64,000 nucleotides of DNA, from NCBI GenBank assembly GCA_000729835.1, contig JFHB01000037.1:62001-126000 (forward strand), in the 5' to 3' direction. The position numbers were made by a program, and so were the translations under genes. The notes under the pieces are model-generated. The model saw only the letters and a list, made by a program, of their open reading frames with translations. It was not told the origin of the DNA and searched no databases. Positions 21,806 through 33,203 of the stretch are shown piece after piece; position 1 is the first letter of the stretch, and each line of letters starts with the position of its first letter. This DNA comes from Atkinsonella hypoxylon (taxonomy: Eukaryota > Ascomycota > Sordariomycetes > Hypocreales > Clavicipitaceae).

Positions 21806-24320
21806 TGTCAGGAACGAAGCTCGATGTGAACTGCAAATCAAAGGACAGCAGGTGATTCGTAGGCTGTCACCACCATGGGAAGCTGGTTCAGAGGCAATGA
21901 ATGGTGTCAAGTGTGGGAAGCATCTTCAGCACTCAGCATATATCAATAAGCGAAGAAAGTAAAGGAAGCCAAATTCGGGCAACTGCGTAACGTAACAGTT
22001 GCCCGCCGGATGGCAAATGCCGGTGTCGTTACCGGCTCTCGTGACTGGACGCCTGCCCGACGTTGTATTTGAGCGATGAGACCGGTCATACCGAATACAT
22101 GGGTACATGTTCGGTCCGTCTTGTGATTGCTGGGGAAGAACTTCTGTTGCAGCAGCTAATATAGATGTAGCTACGGAATAGAGCTAACTAACGCTCGGTC
22201 GGTTTTGGGCACATGTAATAAAATAGTTACATGGAGCCACTCGGCAGCTCTGGAGGCATGGCTGGGGGGGCTGGGGCAAGGTTTCGGTGGGACCATGGCA
22301 CCCTGCCCCGGGGTAACTTGGCCCCACAATAACTTGGCTCGAGTGAGAAAGAAACCCTGACTTAAATTAATATTGACAAGAGCATCTCGGTGCGCAGAGT
22401 GCCGATGGAAGCAAGATATCAATACGCCACCATGTGCGTCAAGAGTCTGGATGGATGTCTTACGGACCACTCCATAAACTCTTATAGCTACCTGCTGGTC
22501 CGTCCTGTATGTGTCCAGGTGTTAGGCGATGTGGTCGCTTCTGCCCAAACATGGAAGGAGCAGCCTTGATAGTTAGCGTATGCGTATGCGTATGTACATT
22601 CCACATTAGGTACGGAGCAGGAATCACCTTGCATTTCGATCGGCCATTCACAGATGCAGTCTGGCTCCTCTCTCCACACTTCGCCCAGGCATGGATATCC
22701 CGTCCGTCGTTGGGATAAGTGCGAGCAATTGCAAACAATCCCAGTTACACTCAAGAAAGCACTTGGAGCACTGAATGTCACGTCGTCTCCGGCATCGCGT
22801 GATCGTTCTGGCAGCCTCTTTTGTGGCCAACATCCAGGCTGCGTCTGAACGGGTAAGCGGCAATAGTCAAAGCCAGAGCACTACCTTTCTTCGTGGCTCA
22901 TGGAGACGATTTCCCTGGTTTCAGTCCGCTCTTGACTTGACCACCGCGCGCCTGTACTTCTCGAACCGAAGCCAGGTCAGTGCACGGCTTGCAAAGCTTG
23001 ACGACAGCTGATTGTGATACCAATTCTGTGGTCGCGGCCGCCGTCGTCTACGTGCTGCCCGTTATGAGAAGAAGCAGCTCAACACTTCACCCAACACGCA
23101 TGAGCTTGTCGGATTTGAGGGTGTACCACAGGACAGTAAGACCCGTCAACGGGGACCGGGGCTATTTCTGGACATAACGTCCGCTGCAAGAAGCTGGTTT
23201 GCGGGGAAGATCATCACGAGCACTCATCGTTCCGTCTGGGAACAAAATCTCCGTCTAGGCTGTACTACAACCTTTTGTAAACTTAAATTGCTCGGATAGT
23301 GAAGAATCACACTGCGGATGCCGAGGGTAGGCGAACCAGCAAATTCGAGATGGTCGGGAGCGGGCTCCAATGTCAATCAAGACCATTCACAACGAATGAA
23401 GATGGTTCCATAAATGACAGCCGTGCCAAGGGCTGGAAATTTCGGAAAATCCTGAAACACATGCCGTCAGGTGACTAACGTTGTGCCGAGAGGTCATACC
23501 CAGGAGGTAGACGTCTTTACATAGATCTGACCGGACAATTCTGTTTACGAAGAGTAAATATAGAAGGGAAACTCTGCATAACGCGGGTTTTTTGGTCCAG
23601 CAGAAAGACTAAAAATATTGAAAATCCCATTTTGCCCCAGAAGACGATCGCCTCATTCTTGAACTCCGTCAAGGGACAGACGTGGTAGCACCTGCCATTC
23701 TGTTCTTCCCACTCTGCTGGCTGCATCAATAGGAGGTGGACTGCGTTCAAACTAGGAGTGTGAATATCCGATACAAGTATTTCACGGTTGAAAAAGACCA
23801 TGAGATTTTGCAAAGAACGCGCTCGTCGCGAAAAATGGCAAGACGTTGATTGGAAAGTGACTAGGTCGGTCGTGGTGACCAGCAACCGACGTTTCATGCA
23901 GACGCCATGAAAGTTCGTTATCTGAGTGATTAGGGGCACTGCACTTAGGATCTACTCATCTTCTTGAAACCTTTCTTGTTTAGTATTTATACCTTCTTTC
24001 GTGCACATAGTCCCCCAAGTAAAGAAAGCAAAGCGTTGCTTGTATCCCGGTCTCGACGGCGTCTAGCTAATCGAGGTCCGAGAATGTAAGGCTTCCTAGG
24101 GTAAGTGAGCAGTGAGTTCTGTTATTACATGACTCATTGATTTATGGCAGGGATATGGCCGCACGCTAGCAGCGCAACTAGATAATTTCTACAGGTATCG
24201 GATACAACCATGTGCCCTGGGTTGCCCAGAGCGCAAAAACATCCCTAGGTCACTCGCACGGGCCCAACATGATGCAGACCCGTTTCTTCAAGACGCAAAA
24301 GGGCCGCAGACCCGCGTTCT
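21806..24320. other. 2.5-kb intergenic region
   Basis: Promoter side of the ceramidase gene and 3' side of Yju2. It includes G-rich DNA near 22260 and a (GCGTAT) stretch near 22576. A minus-strand 140-codon frame at 23517-23939 has no recognisable domain. No gene is called. Confidence 0.45.
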
Positions 24321-25227
24321 TCATTCGGAATCAGAGCCGTAGCTTACTAAGAGAGGTTTGGCAGGCGGTGCTTTTGTTCCCTTTATACCCGGAAGTAGCT
24401 TGGCTTGTTTCTTCTGTCGTTTCGGCCGCGCCCCAATACTCGAGTTGGTGGGTATCAAGTCTGATGGAATTGGTTCCTGTATATCCCGCAATTCAGCCTT
24501 CATCTTTGCATGCATGGCAAATGCACGCCTTGCATCTTCGGCGTCCTGCTTTTCCTCCAGCGCAGCAACAGCAGCATCGCCATCCACAGGTCGATGTATA
24601 CTAGACTCAGCATCAGCTCGATCGAGCCTCTCCCGTCGCGCATTTTGGGCGCGAACTTCATCCAGTGCGTCGGCAACAGCCATTTGCGTCTCAGCTGCCA
24701 GGGTTTGTTTCTCAACTTCTTCCATGGTAGCCTTTTTTTGTATCATTCAACTCTGCCTCCTCCTTCTCTAATCGATCCAGGCGAGCTTCAACCGTTTCGG
24801 TTTCTTCCTTCCCGACCCGCCATGCTTCTGTGGTCCGCTTTGCGCCCGTCTCGCACAAGTAGTCATGTAATTGGGGATCGGTTCTGAAAGAAATCTCTGC
24901 AGACTAGAAACCTTAGTTAGCCTTGTTCCACCATTCCGAGGCTGTAGGCATAGAAGAGAGAGGGAGACAAACACATCGTGTACAACGGATGAAGAATCGG
25001 AATATTGCAATGCCAAGATAGGTCTCGTTGGCTGTTGTTTTACGGGCGTTAAATTTCCTGCCTTTGTAGATGTACTCGCCGCACGTCAGACACCGCATGG
25101 AGAAAGGTGCCATTAGTCGGACTGTTTGCACCCTTGGTCCAGCTGCCTTCCTAGATGACCGTCGCTCGAGTTGTCGAGGGTCGAAGTCGGGCGGGTAGTA
25201 TTTGGAGAGAACTTTCCGTTCTGACAT
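24321..25227 (-). CDS. YJU2: Splicing factor Yju2 (CWC16/CCDC94 family), one-base frameshift
   Basis: Exon 1 is 24973-25227 and exon 2 is 24321-24903. Yju2 joins the spliceosome at the first catalytic step and promotes branching. The N-terminus MSERKVLSKYYPPDFDP is diagnostic, followed by a C4 zinc site (CLTC ... CTRC) and SAEISFRTDPQLHDYLCETG. The acidic coiled-coil region and the end PLLVSYGSDSE also fit. The intron 24904-24972 has an atypical GTTTGT donor. In exon 2 the frame breaks at an A7 run (24733-24739 as T on the + strand). Reading past it in the original frame soon terminates, whereas the conserved sequence (EEVEKQTLAAETQMAVADA) continues in the +1 frame. One extra A is the simplest explanation: an assembly error or a real null allele. 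The second is unlikely for an essential factor. Confidence 0.88.
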
Positions 25228-26049
25228 GTTGAGACTGGCGTAGTTTGTGTGGATGACAAGAAAAATGCCGTCGTGATAATTGGGTAAACGTAGAATGGCA
25301 CATGCAGCGACCTGTGTCTGGCAGTTCAGGTTCCCCGGAGCGGGGAAAGGTTCTTCCGATCACGGCAAACATAACGTTAGATCTACTAGAATTCACGATC
25401 TCTTAGCGCGCACATAATTAAAATGAATGGAGACAATCTAGATGAATTTTTATAGAAAAACAAATTGATGTCCAATGCACAAGGAAACTTTATAACAAAA
25501 TTATCACCATTATATATACTTAATGTATGTAATACTAAGGTAGTGTGCCTTGTCGACGGCTAGGGAGCTCGGACCCTGCCCCGCCCCACTCCGCACCTGA
25601 CCTAAGCCAGAACCGAAGAACGCAGCGGAGATATTTCACTCCCTGTTATTGATCTCCGCCTTGACCAGGGAAAGCGGAGCTTTGCCTGAGCATGTGCAGC
25701 TTTACAGTCAGGCCGTCCTGAAGAGACACGATTTTTAGCCTCTCAATTAGCCTAGAAACTCCATTCGTTTGACTATTAGCTGGTGAGATTCGTGATGGAT
25801 CGCGATGTGTTGCATCGTATACACATAAGTGTTTTGAACCTGATAGTAGATTGGCATAGGGACTAGTACTCTCGTACTTTTTCGCCACCGGTGGTTTTTT
25901 TTTTTTTGCACAAAACGATTTCTCCGCCTGTGATACCGAAATCTGTACTATTCTCCCTTCGCATCATCCTTGTGGATCACAGAACCAACCATCCATAACC
26001 GCCGCATCCTCAATTCTGAACCATCGATCGCACCTGGTCTCATCGCAGC
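25228..26049. other. Divergent promoter region between YJU2 and FMP52
   Basis: Starts face away from each other across about 820 bp. The middle (25430-25530) is AT-rich and a T12-type run lies at about 25893-25906. No gene is seen. Confidence 0.6.
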
Positions 26050-26790
26050 ATGGCAGCTCCTCCATCCGCCGCCATAATCGGCTCAACCGGCCTCGTCGGG
26101 TCCTTCATCCTGTCCAATATCCTAGCCCACGACACGTACAGGCCCGTCCACACCATCAGCAGACGCGCACCCAAGTCCACTTCCCAGAACATCAACAACA
26201 TTATCGAATCCGACACCGCAAAATGGGCCGCTGCGCTCTCGGGCCTCTCCCCCTTACCGTCAGCCGTCTTTTCTGCGCTGGGAACTACGCGGGCAGCCGC
26301 GGGCAGCATCGACAATCAGTGGAAGATTGACCACGACCTCAATATTGAGCTGGCCAAGGCGGCCAAGGAAGCCGGCGTCAGGACATTCGTCTTTGTCTCA
26401 AGCACCGGGACGCGAAAGTTCCCCTTTTGCCTGACGCCCTATGCGAAAATGAAGAATGGTGTCGAGGATGCCGTGAAGGAGCTTGATTTTGATCACGCTA
26501 TAATCCTGAAACCGGCTACGATTCTGGGCAAGCGGGACCACTCCCGCATTGTCGAGGGGATCGCTCAGAGCGTTGTGAGGGGCCTCGGCAACGTTAGTTC
26601 CTACATGCAGAACGCTCTGGGCCAGGATGCTGAGGTTATTGCGAGGGCGGCCATCAAGGCGGCGCAGCTTGCGGAGGGTGGCATGGCTCCTGATAAGTAT
26701 TGGTATGTGGAACCTAGTGACATTATCAGGTTGGGCAAGACGGAGTGGAAGGATGATTCTGCTGCGGCCGACGAGCCTGCTTCTGAGTAG
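26050..26790 (+). CDS. FMP52: Fmp52-like mitochondrial NAD(P)-binding protein
   Basis: Single exon, 246 residues. It begins with a Rossmann motif (AAIIGSTGLVGSFIL, GxxGxxG) and has SALGTTRAAAGS, the strand TFVFVSSTGTRKFPF and the active-site-like YAKMKNGVEDAV with the family's Tyr-x-x-x-Lys spacing. KPATILGKRD follows. This is the TIP30/HTATIP2 branch of atypical short-chain dehydrogenases, which in fungi is annotated as the mitochondrial outer-membrane protein Fmp52. Its substrate is not established. The frame opens right at the first ATG and no intron is needed. The 3' flank has an A20 run just downstream. Confidence 0.93.
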   Translation: MAAPPSAAIIGSTGLVGSFILSNILAHDTYRPVHTISRRAPKSTSQNINNIIESDTAKWAAALSGLSPLPSAVFSALGTTRAAAGSIDNQWKIDHDLNIELAKAAKEAGVRTFVFVSSTGTRKFPFCLTPYAKMKNGVEDAVKELDFDHAIILKPATILGKRDHSRIVEGIAQSVVRGLGNVSSYMQNALGQDAEVIARAAIKAAQLAEGGMAPDKYWYVEPSDIIRLGKTEWKDDSAAADEPASE

Positions 26791-27361
26791 GGAACATCAA
26801 ATCGAATCTTGGTACCATGTAGTACCCAGAATGCACTATGTAGTGTCGTGCTTTGGCGTATGTTGTGTCTTGATTGACGAGAAGGACACTCGTACGATCA
26901 ATATGCCTGTATACTCTGTATGCTGCGGGATGTACGCAAAGCTACGCTGCTGTTCTGCGAAAAAAAAAAAAAAAAAAAAGAACAAGGATAATTGCGTCAA
27001 GACCTAAACATCACCCATTTCAATTGTATAAATAATCCAATCTGAACAAGCACAAGTGTCATCCTTGTGCACGTGTCTTCATGGCTACTAGGCCTAGGAG
27101 GTTGCATTGAAACCTCCAAGCCAAGCGTTCATGGCGTTGGGCCCAACCAGCATCCACATCCGCATCCGCACAACCACCCCTTGTCTCGCCCACTGCCCCG
27201 CCACGCTCAAGAGTAATTGTTATCACTCTCGTCCTCTTGTTGTTTAATTGCCCGGCGCTCACCCGCTCACCCGCTGAGCCGTACCATCCAATACTCTTCC
27301 CAAGCTTCTCTATACCCATCCATCTCTTCACACATCTTCTTTCCGCCCAGCCGTGCCAAAG
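26791..27361. other. Intergenic region between FMP52 and FMN1
   Basis: Contains the FMP52 3' flank with an A-run at about 26961-26979. A CT-rich stretch (27215-27360) immediately before the riboflavin kinase start is typical of fungal core promoters and leaders. Confidence 0.6.
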
Positions 27362-28011
27362 ATGAGCACCCAACGCCCCTCCATCGTCGGGCCCGACACC
27401 GGCCCACAGCCTCCCTATCCATACACGATGCAAGGAAAAGTCATTTCAGGCTTCGGCAGAGGATCCAAAGAGGTACTTACCATCCTCCATCCGTGTTAAT
27501 TTAGAAAAAAAAAAAAAAAAAAAAGAACCAGAATTGGGTAAAAAAACTCAGAACGCAGCTCGGTATACCCACGGCCAACCTCCCCGTGGACTCGTCCCTC
27601 ACTCCGTGGATATCTTCCATCCCCTCCGGCGTCTACTTTGGCTACGCATCGCTCAATCTACCGGAGGGTCACCCCCAGAAGCAGGCGGACTCCGGGTTCG
27701 ACACCTTCCCCATGGTCATGTCGATCGGCTTCAACCCGTTCTACAAGAACACGGTTCGAAGCGCAGAGGTCCACGTGCTGCACACGTTCACGGCAGACTT
27801 TTATGACGCGCACATGCGATTGTTGATCTTGGGGTTCATCCGCGAGGAGAAGGATTACAAAAGCTTGGAGGCGCTGGTTGAGGACATCAAGTTTGACTGT
27901 GAGGTTGCGGGGGGCAGTTTGGCTAGGGAGGCGTGGAAGCCCGAGGCTGTGAAGGTGCATGGGGAGGAGGGTGTTGAAAACGGAGCGGAGTGGTTGGTCA
28001 AGAAGCTGTGA
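27362..28011 (+). CDS. FMN1: Riboflavin kinase
   Basis: Exons 27362-27472 and 27559-28011 give 187 residues. It phosphorylates riboflavin with ATP to make FMN, the first step of flavin cofactor formation. The family core is split by the intron: VISGFGRGSKE in exon 1 joins LGIPTANLPVD in exon 2, phase 0. SGVYFGYASL, PMVMSIGFNPFYKN and HVLHTFTADFYD follow, the last three segments forming the flavin and nucleotide pocket of the beta-barrel. GFIREEKDYKSLEALVEDI is the conserved C-terminal helix. Length matches fungal Fmn1 (about 180-210). The 86-bp intron has a GTACTT donor and carries an A-run of about 20. The gene is tail-to-tail with ERT1. Confidence 0.96.
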
Positions 28012-28573
28012 TTGTGATCCCTTGCTTTTCCTTTCAAACTTCAGTGGATGAAATGACCAGGGGGGGGGGGGAGCGCTCACGATACTTTCCAACACGGTGG
28101 AGCAAGGATGGAAAAGTAGATGCCACGAAATCTTGACATTAGCGTAGCAAAAGAACTATTGCCGCTTGGACAGCTTGTCGTCTTTTTCACGAAACCTGTA
28201 CCGCAGGTATCGCAAACCGTCCCTCCCCAAGTTGCATACCTTCGCAACATTTGTTCCCCCTCATTACTTGCTCTGACGAGGCACTGCCTGTCAGACTTTG
28301 TCGAAAGTACATTTTCTTATGCAGTTTGTCAAAGTTTAGTCTCCCAGCCAAAATCCTGACACCAGCTACACATTCCACGTTAAAGTCATTCATCCAAGTT
28401 CCCGCGCAAAACAAAACGCCGACCATATGGACAATAAGAAAAGAGAAGAAAAAGTGATATGAGGAACTTTGATTACGGCACGTTAAAAACCGTTCATGCA
28501 GATCGTCAAGGCAAGAATGAAGTAAGCAACTTATGTACGACTAATGGCCTACGTGCACTCACTTGCTTTCCGT
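28012..28573. other. Convergent 3' region of FMN1 and ERT1
   Basis: Lies between two stop codons; has a G10 run at about 28062. Nothing else is supported. Confidence 0.6.
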
Positions 28574-30824
28574 TTATACAGCGAGTTGGTGAGGCTCCTG
28601 ATTGGGATAATACCGAGGTAAAAACTGCCATTTTGGTGTTAGCATGAGTCTCCCTTCTTCTGCATTTTGTATCCCGAATGAAAGACGACGTAAAAAAAAG
28701 AAGAAAAAAAAAAAAAGAACAGAACAGAACAGAAAAGACCGTACTCACATTCATTATGATCATCATGGGAATATCAAAGACGTCTCGTTTAATCGTCCAG
28801 CAATATGTGCAGTTTACTTTTCCATCTTTTTCTATACGCGAGATGCCATGTTCGCTGTCAATTCTAGTAACGCGGCTACTCAGAATACCCGTCCGGTCTC
28901 GCAGGGCTGGCGTCTGCTTCCCATCCAGCATCTCTTGTGTCCGATACTTCATTAGACTGCAGCTCCGTTGCACTTTACCGCGACTGTCCTCAAACGCTAA
29001 CTGCGCAAAATCTTGATAAAATTGGACCACGCTGTCGTCATCCAGCAATTCTGCAAGGAACACCGGCTGAGGCCGGCCTACATTTGACTTCAGTGTCGCG
29101 GTCTTAAGACGCGGTGTTGTGGCGTCGGAGCGTGTGTTATTATCAACGCCATCATCCGAGTCTTGTGGTGTCGACTCCACAAAGAAGTTGCGATTTGGCT
29201 CCTTGCCAAGGAGAACGTCTTTCGTCCAACCCGTCAGGGCTGTAAACTCCTTGTTTACTGCCGCGACCTCGCCAGAACGTCGACATACAATTGTCGGAGC
29301 GCAGCAGTGCTGTAGAAAATCATCAAATTCGAACAAGGTGCGTTGAAAGCACTTTTCCATAAAGAGCAAGTCTTCCCTCGTCAAGTCTTTGGTGCAGGCT
29401 ATGAATGATGGGCGAATCTCTCCCAAAGATCTTGCAATCGTTACAAGCTTGTTCAACGGCAGACGATGTTTGATGACTGAGATCATGTTGTGAAAACCAG
29501 CCGTGTAAGGATATGGCTCCTTGACATTTGTATAGACAAAGGCAGAATCTCGTTGGCGCTTGCCCATGAATATTTGGGAAATTCTGTCTTGCTTCGGCTT
29601 CGCCCTCGCTGCCCCCGAAACGCCGGGTAGGTTTTTGAACGTGTTTTGGGGAGAGGCGTCGAGATTGGTTTGTGGACTGGCTGTTGTGTCTGTGTCTGGG
29701 CTCGCAAGACTATTTGGACCAGCTGCGATAGCATACGCATGAGGCAAGCCGTGCTGCAAGTTGCCCTGAGAGTAGATGGTGCTGTTGGCGTCGACACTTG
29801 AGTAATCGCTGCCGGCCATCATTGTATCAAACGGTTGGTTTGGAGCATTTCCGAATAGTGCGGCATAATTGGCTTCAGTTGTAGGTGTTGCCGAGATGGA
29901 GTTCTCGCGCGGTGGCGTCTCGGCTGCCAGGCCCATCTTATTCAGAATCCCGAACTCCCACCCTGCATATTGACTCCCAAAATTCAAGCCTTCCAAGTCA
30001 AAGTTGTACAAGGCCGGATTACTTGGGTCGAACAGAGCATTGAAGTCTATAGCATTACCTTGCATCATAGTCTCCAAGGGGGGGTCCGAGGTCGAGGCGC
30101 TTCCCTGAAAAGCACCCGGCGCTTGCGTATTGAACGGCAAACCATCCGACACGCCTACCTGAGCCCGATTTGGGGACGGGAAGACGGGAAAATTTGGCCC
30201 ATTGTTCTGTTGAAGGAAACCGTTGCCCCGGGATCCCGGCGAGAGCGTCTCCGAATGAGTCGAATTTTGGTGTTGGTCATTAGTCCGAACGCGGTCAGCT
30301 TCAGGGTCATAAGTAGGCCCCAACACAGGTCGGAGAGCTTCAGGCGGTGCATCGTGAAGATATTTCGCCTTTTTGCGCACACCGTCTTGACATGCATCGG
30401 CCAAACCACGCTTGATACACCGTTTGCATGGCCGCTCGTCGCCTTGTCCCAGGAAATTGTCAGCAATGCAGAAATGAAAGGTCATGTTTTCTCCGTATAT
30501 TCTTCAACACTGTCAAAAGAGCGCTTCATGTACACTACAAAGGCCATGATAGCATAAACGAAAAAGATATAGCAGCGTACAAAAGGGTCAGAAAGCGCCA
30601 ACTTTGCAGGTGCACTTACCGCACGTCAAATGAGCTCTTTGACAAGCAAAGCAGGCTCTTCTGGCTTTCTTTCTTCTTGGTCTTGACGGATCCTTTGGGT
30701 CATAACTCTTCTTGAGGTCAGTCATCTTATCGTCGTCCTTGCTTGGAGAGTCGTTCTCGTCTTCATTATCCGACATATGATCCGAAAGTTCGACATCATG
30801 ATCCTCTATCTTAGGCACGGGCAT
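28574..30824 (-). CDS. ERT1: Zn2Cys6/PAS transcription activator of gluconeogenesis (Ert1/AcuK type)
   Basis: Exons 28574-28624, 28749-30442 and 30620-30824 give 649 residues. The cluster is KKARRACFACQRAHLTCG joined to DERPCKRCIKRGLADAC, all six Cys of a Zn2Cys6 DNA-binding domain; the first intron splits it. KKAKYLHDAP follows, as in AcuK/Ert1. A long Asn/Pro/Ser-rich middle precedes a PAS-like region (HCCAPTIVCRRSGEVAAVN, FTALTGWTKDVLLGKEP). Proteins of this type activate gluconeogenic genes on non-fermentable carbon. The first intron (30443-30619) ends in an unusual AAG acceptor. The last exon has only 17 codons: GTGAGT donor, GCTAAC branch and CAG acceptor join PMMIIMN to FLPRYYP. Without splicing the frame happens to stay open to 28506, so a naive ORF would give a wrong tail. 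Confidence 0.93.
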
Positions 30825-31644
30825 CTTTGGCAGGGTTCTTATAGCCCAAGGGCTAATGGCGAGTTTCAATGCAATCTATCTGACAGCACTTGAATTTCCC
30901 AACCCCCTGCAGGCTTTTTTCTGTATGAATTGGTCTTGCTCAGGCAAAGCAGGACGGCGATTCGCAGTCACGAAATGTCGCAGCTGCCAATTGCCACTAT
31001 CCATCCAAACCCTTGCGCGGGAGGTCCACACCACAAGACGCCTCCGTTACACAGCTTGGCCGAGTGTTGGACTGCTGATGCCAAAGTACAGCTGGTATAT
31101 CTCGCCCCTAGTATAGTCGAATACGTCCACGATGGAAGCAAAGGCAGCAATTACTGCCGATGATGGAGGAAGAGCTATGTATTCCTGTCGATGATGAGGA
31201 GCGGCACGATATGAGACAAGCAACCGGAGGCCTATGTGCCGAAATATTTCAGCCGGACAGGCGATTAACTTGTGGCTTCGTGCGGCGGTAGAGCGTTAGG
31301 CGTCGTGCGGAGAGACAGGTACTGACGCACGAGAGATTGTCAAGCGGCTCGTATTCTCCCCCACGAGTCTGAGAGCAACGATGTCCAATGAAGCAGGTGG
31401 CCGACGCAAATGGAGGCGTTCGTGTACGACGGGGACGGCAGCTGGAGGGGCTTAGAAGATGTATTGGGCGCCGAGGATTGCATGAAAATTAGAACCGCAA
31501 GGCCAACCTTTGGGTTGCGGCGGTTGATTGAATGGATGGCAAAGTTTCACCAGGATCAACAATTCGACAGTGTGGAGTGGAGATGTTCTTGAAAGTCCTT
31601 CGCGAATCGATAGTATACCAATCCTCCCCTCGATTCCCCCGCAG

Positions 31645-31679
31645 TCGCAGTGTTCGCAGTGTTCGCAGTGTTCGCAGTG
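31645..31679. repeat. 9-bp tandem repeat (CGCAGTGTT)
   Basis: Three to four copies of CGCAGTGTT within the ERT1 upstream region. Confidence 0.9.
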
Positions 31680-32410
31680 GCAGCCAAGAAGGACGGAGCA
31701 ATCACCTGCGGGCGTAGGAAGGCTGTTGGTCGCTAGAAGGCGGCTTTGAATTGAATAACTGGCCTGGCATTCAGGACATGCACGCAGGCTGAAGTCGAGA
31801 GCCAGATCGAGTCAGCGCACACGACCACTGAAGCATCGCCAAGAACAGGCACAGCGTGGGTGATGTGGAGTAGCCGATGGTCGCGCGCGCAGCCGGGGGA
31901 GGCATGCGAAGGAAAAAAGGTCGAGGGCAGAGTTGCGTTGCAGTGACGTCGTGGGGTAACGTAACCAGATGGCTGCCAGAAGCTGCAGAGTGGGCAAGGG
32001 CTGGACCCAGGCTCTGGGACCGCGGCTACGTTCTTGATGCACACGAGGGCAGATATTCACTCACACAGAGCGGGCGGCTGACAGTATCCAATAATGGACT
32101 TGAGCCCAGTCCACTATGCCCAGTGCCAGCAAGCATCACAACAAGCCCAGTCTTCATTCATTCATTCACATTCATCCAGGACTATGGAATGGGAAGCCAC
32201 GACCAGAACGGCCAGAACGCCGTGTGGGTTGTCCGGGCCGGACCAGTCCCAGTCAGACAGAGTATTCATTGCAGCTGCTGGCCGCTGGAGCAATGGCAGG
32301 TGCAGGTGCAGGTCAGGTGCAGGTCAGGGGCAGGGAAGCGCGAAGCGAGAAGCACGCCAGCGGGCCAGCGGGTAGGACGGATGACTGCGACTGCATGTTC
32401 TAGGCGAGGG

Positions 32411-32452
32411 GCCTGCACAAGTGGCCTGCACAAGTGGCCTGCACAAGTGGCC
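32411..32452. repeat. 13-bp tandem repeat (GCCTGCACAAGTG)x3
   Basis: Three perfect copies plus a partial fourth. A (GTGCAG/GTCAG)-type imperfect repeat lies about 110 bp upstream. Confidence 0.93.
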
Positions 32453-33060
32453 GTAATTTACGTGCGTGCTCCTAGTTCGGCTCGGCGCCGGTTGCTAGTC
32501 AAAGTGGGGCTTCCCCAAGGCTCCTCTGCTCTCCCCACAGCACACACGGCATCCATCGCATCCACATCTCTGCATCTATGCATATTCATATGGCGTACAT
32601 AGAGCATACCAGACGGACAATGGTTTACTCTACCTTACCTACATTGCCACCGCGCCGCGCCCGCTGCCCCCCAGCAACCCTCCGCATCTACCTTGAGCCT
32701 CAGCCTCAGCTTTGCCTGCACTTTCTACTGGCGTGAAGACATATTGCGAAGGTCCGAAGCGGCACGGGCTCGGCCGCCTCAAGCTTTATCCCAAGCAATG
32801 TGGCGGTTGAAGATCCCACTCAGAGCGTCGCTGACACATGTGGTGAGGCATAATTTGAAAGATACTTTTTGAACAGCGATCATCAAGCAAGGACTATTAA
32901 CAGACCGGTTTGGAAATTACGTCGACTGTGACTGGCCCGAGGTAGTTTCACATGAAGCGGGGACCTGGCGCAGACATTAACACAGAACTGCGCGTCAAGC
33001 AGCAGGCACATGCATGGGTCGCGGAGTCAAATCCTGAGTGCATGCCTGTCTGCGGTTCCT

Positions 33061-33203
33061 GTAGGTACCTCGGCAATATGTACGGAGTAAGGAGTACAGC
33101 TGTTTGGGTACCTACCTAGGAGGTACGTTAGATGCCTAGGCACCTAGGTAAGTACTGGATTAAGTATCTGCCTTAGGTACTAGGTACTCAAGACCTAAGT
33201 ACG
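33061..33203. repeat. CCTAGGTA-type low-complexity cluster with TACGGAGTA
   Basis: Dense TACCTAGG, CACCTAGGTA, CCTTAGGTAC and GTACTAGGTAC units, with a TACGGAGTA motif at 33081. Same composition as the clusters at 17.6 and 60 kb. Confidence 0.8.

Noticed and set aside
23517..23939. 140-codon minus-strand frame in the ceramidase-YJU2 gap
   Set aside because: No recognisable domain and no neighbouring exon that extends it; could be chance.
24733..24739. Programmed -1 frameshift in YJU2
   Set aside because: The frame change needed is +1 (or -2), not the -1 expected of an A-AAA-AAG slip site; an indel is simpler.
31877..32602. 241-codon plus-strand frame
   Set aside because: Composition follows underlying GC-rich tandem repeats (GTGCAG, GCCTGCACAAGTG); no domain, no splice partner.
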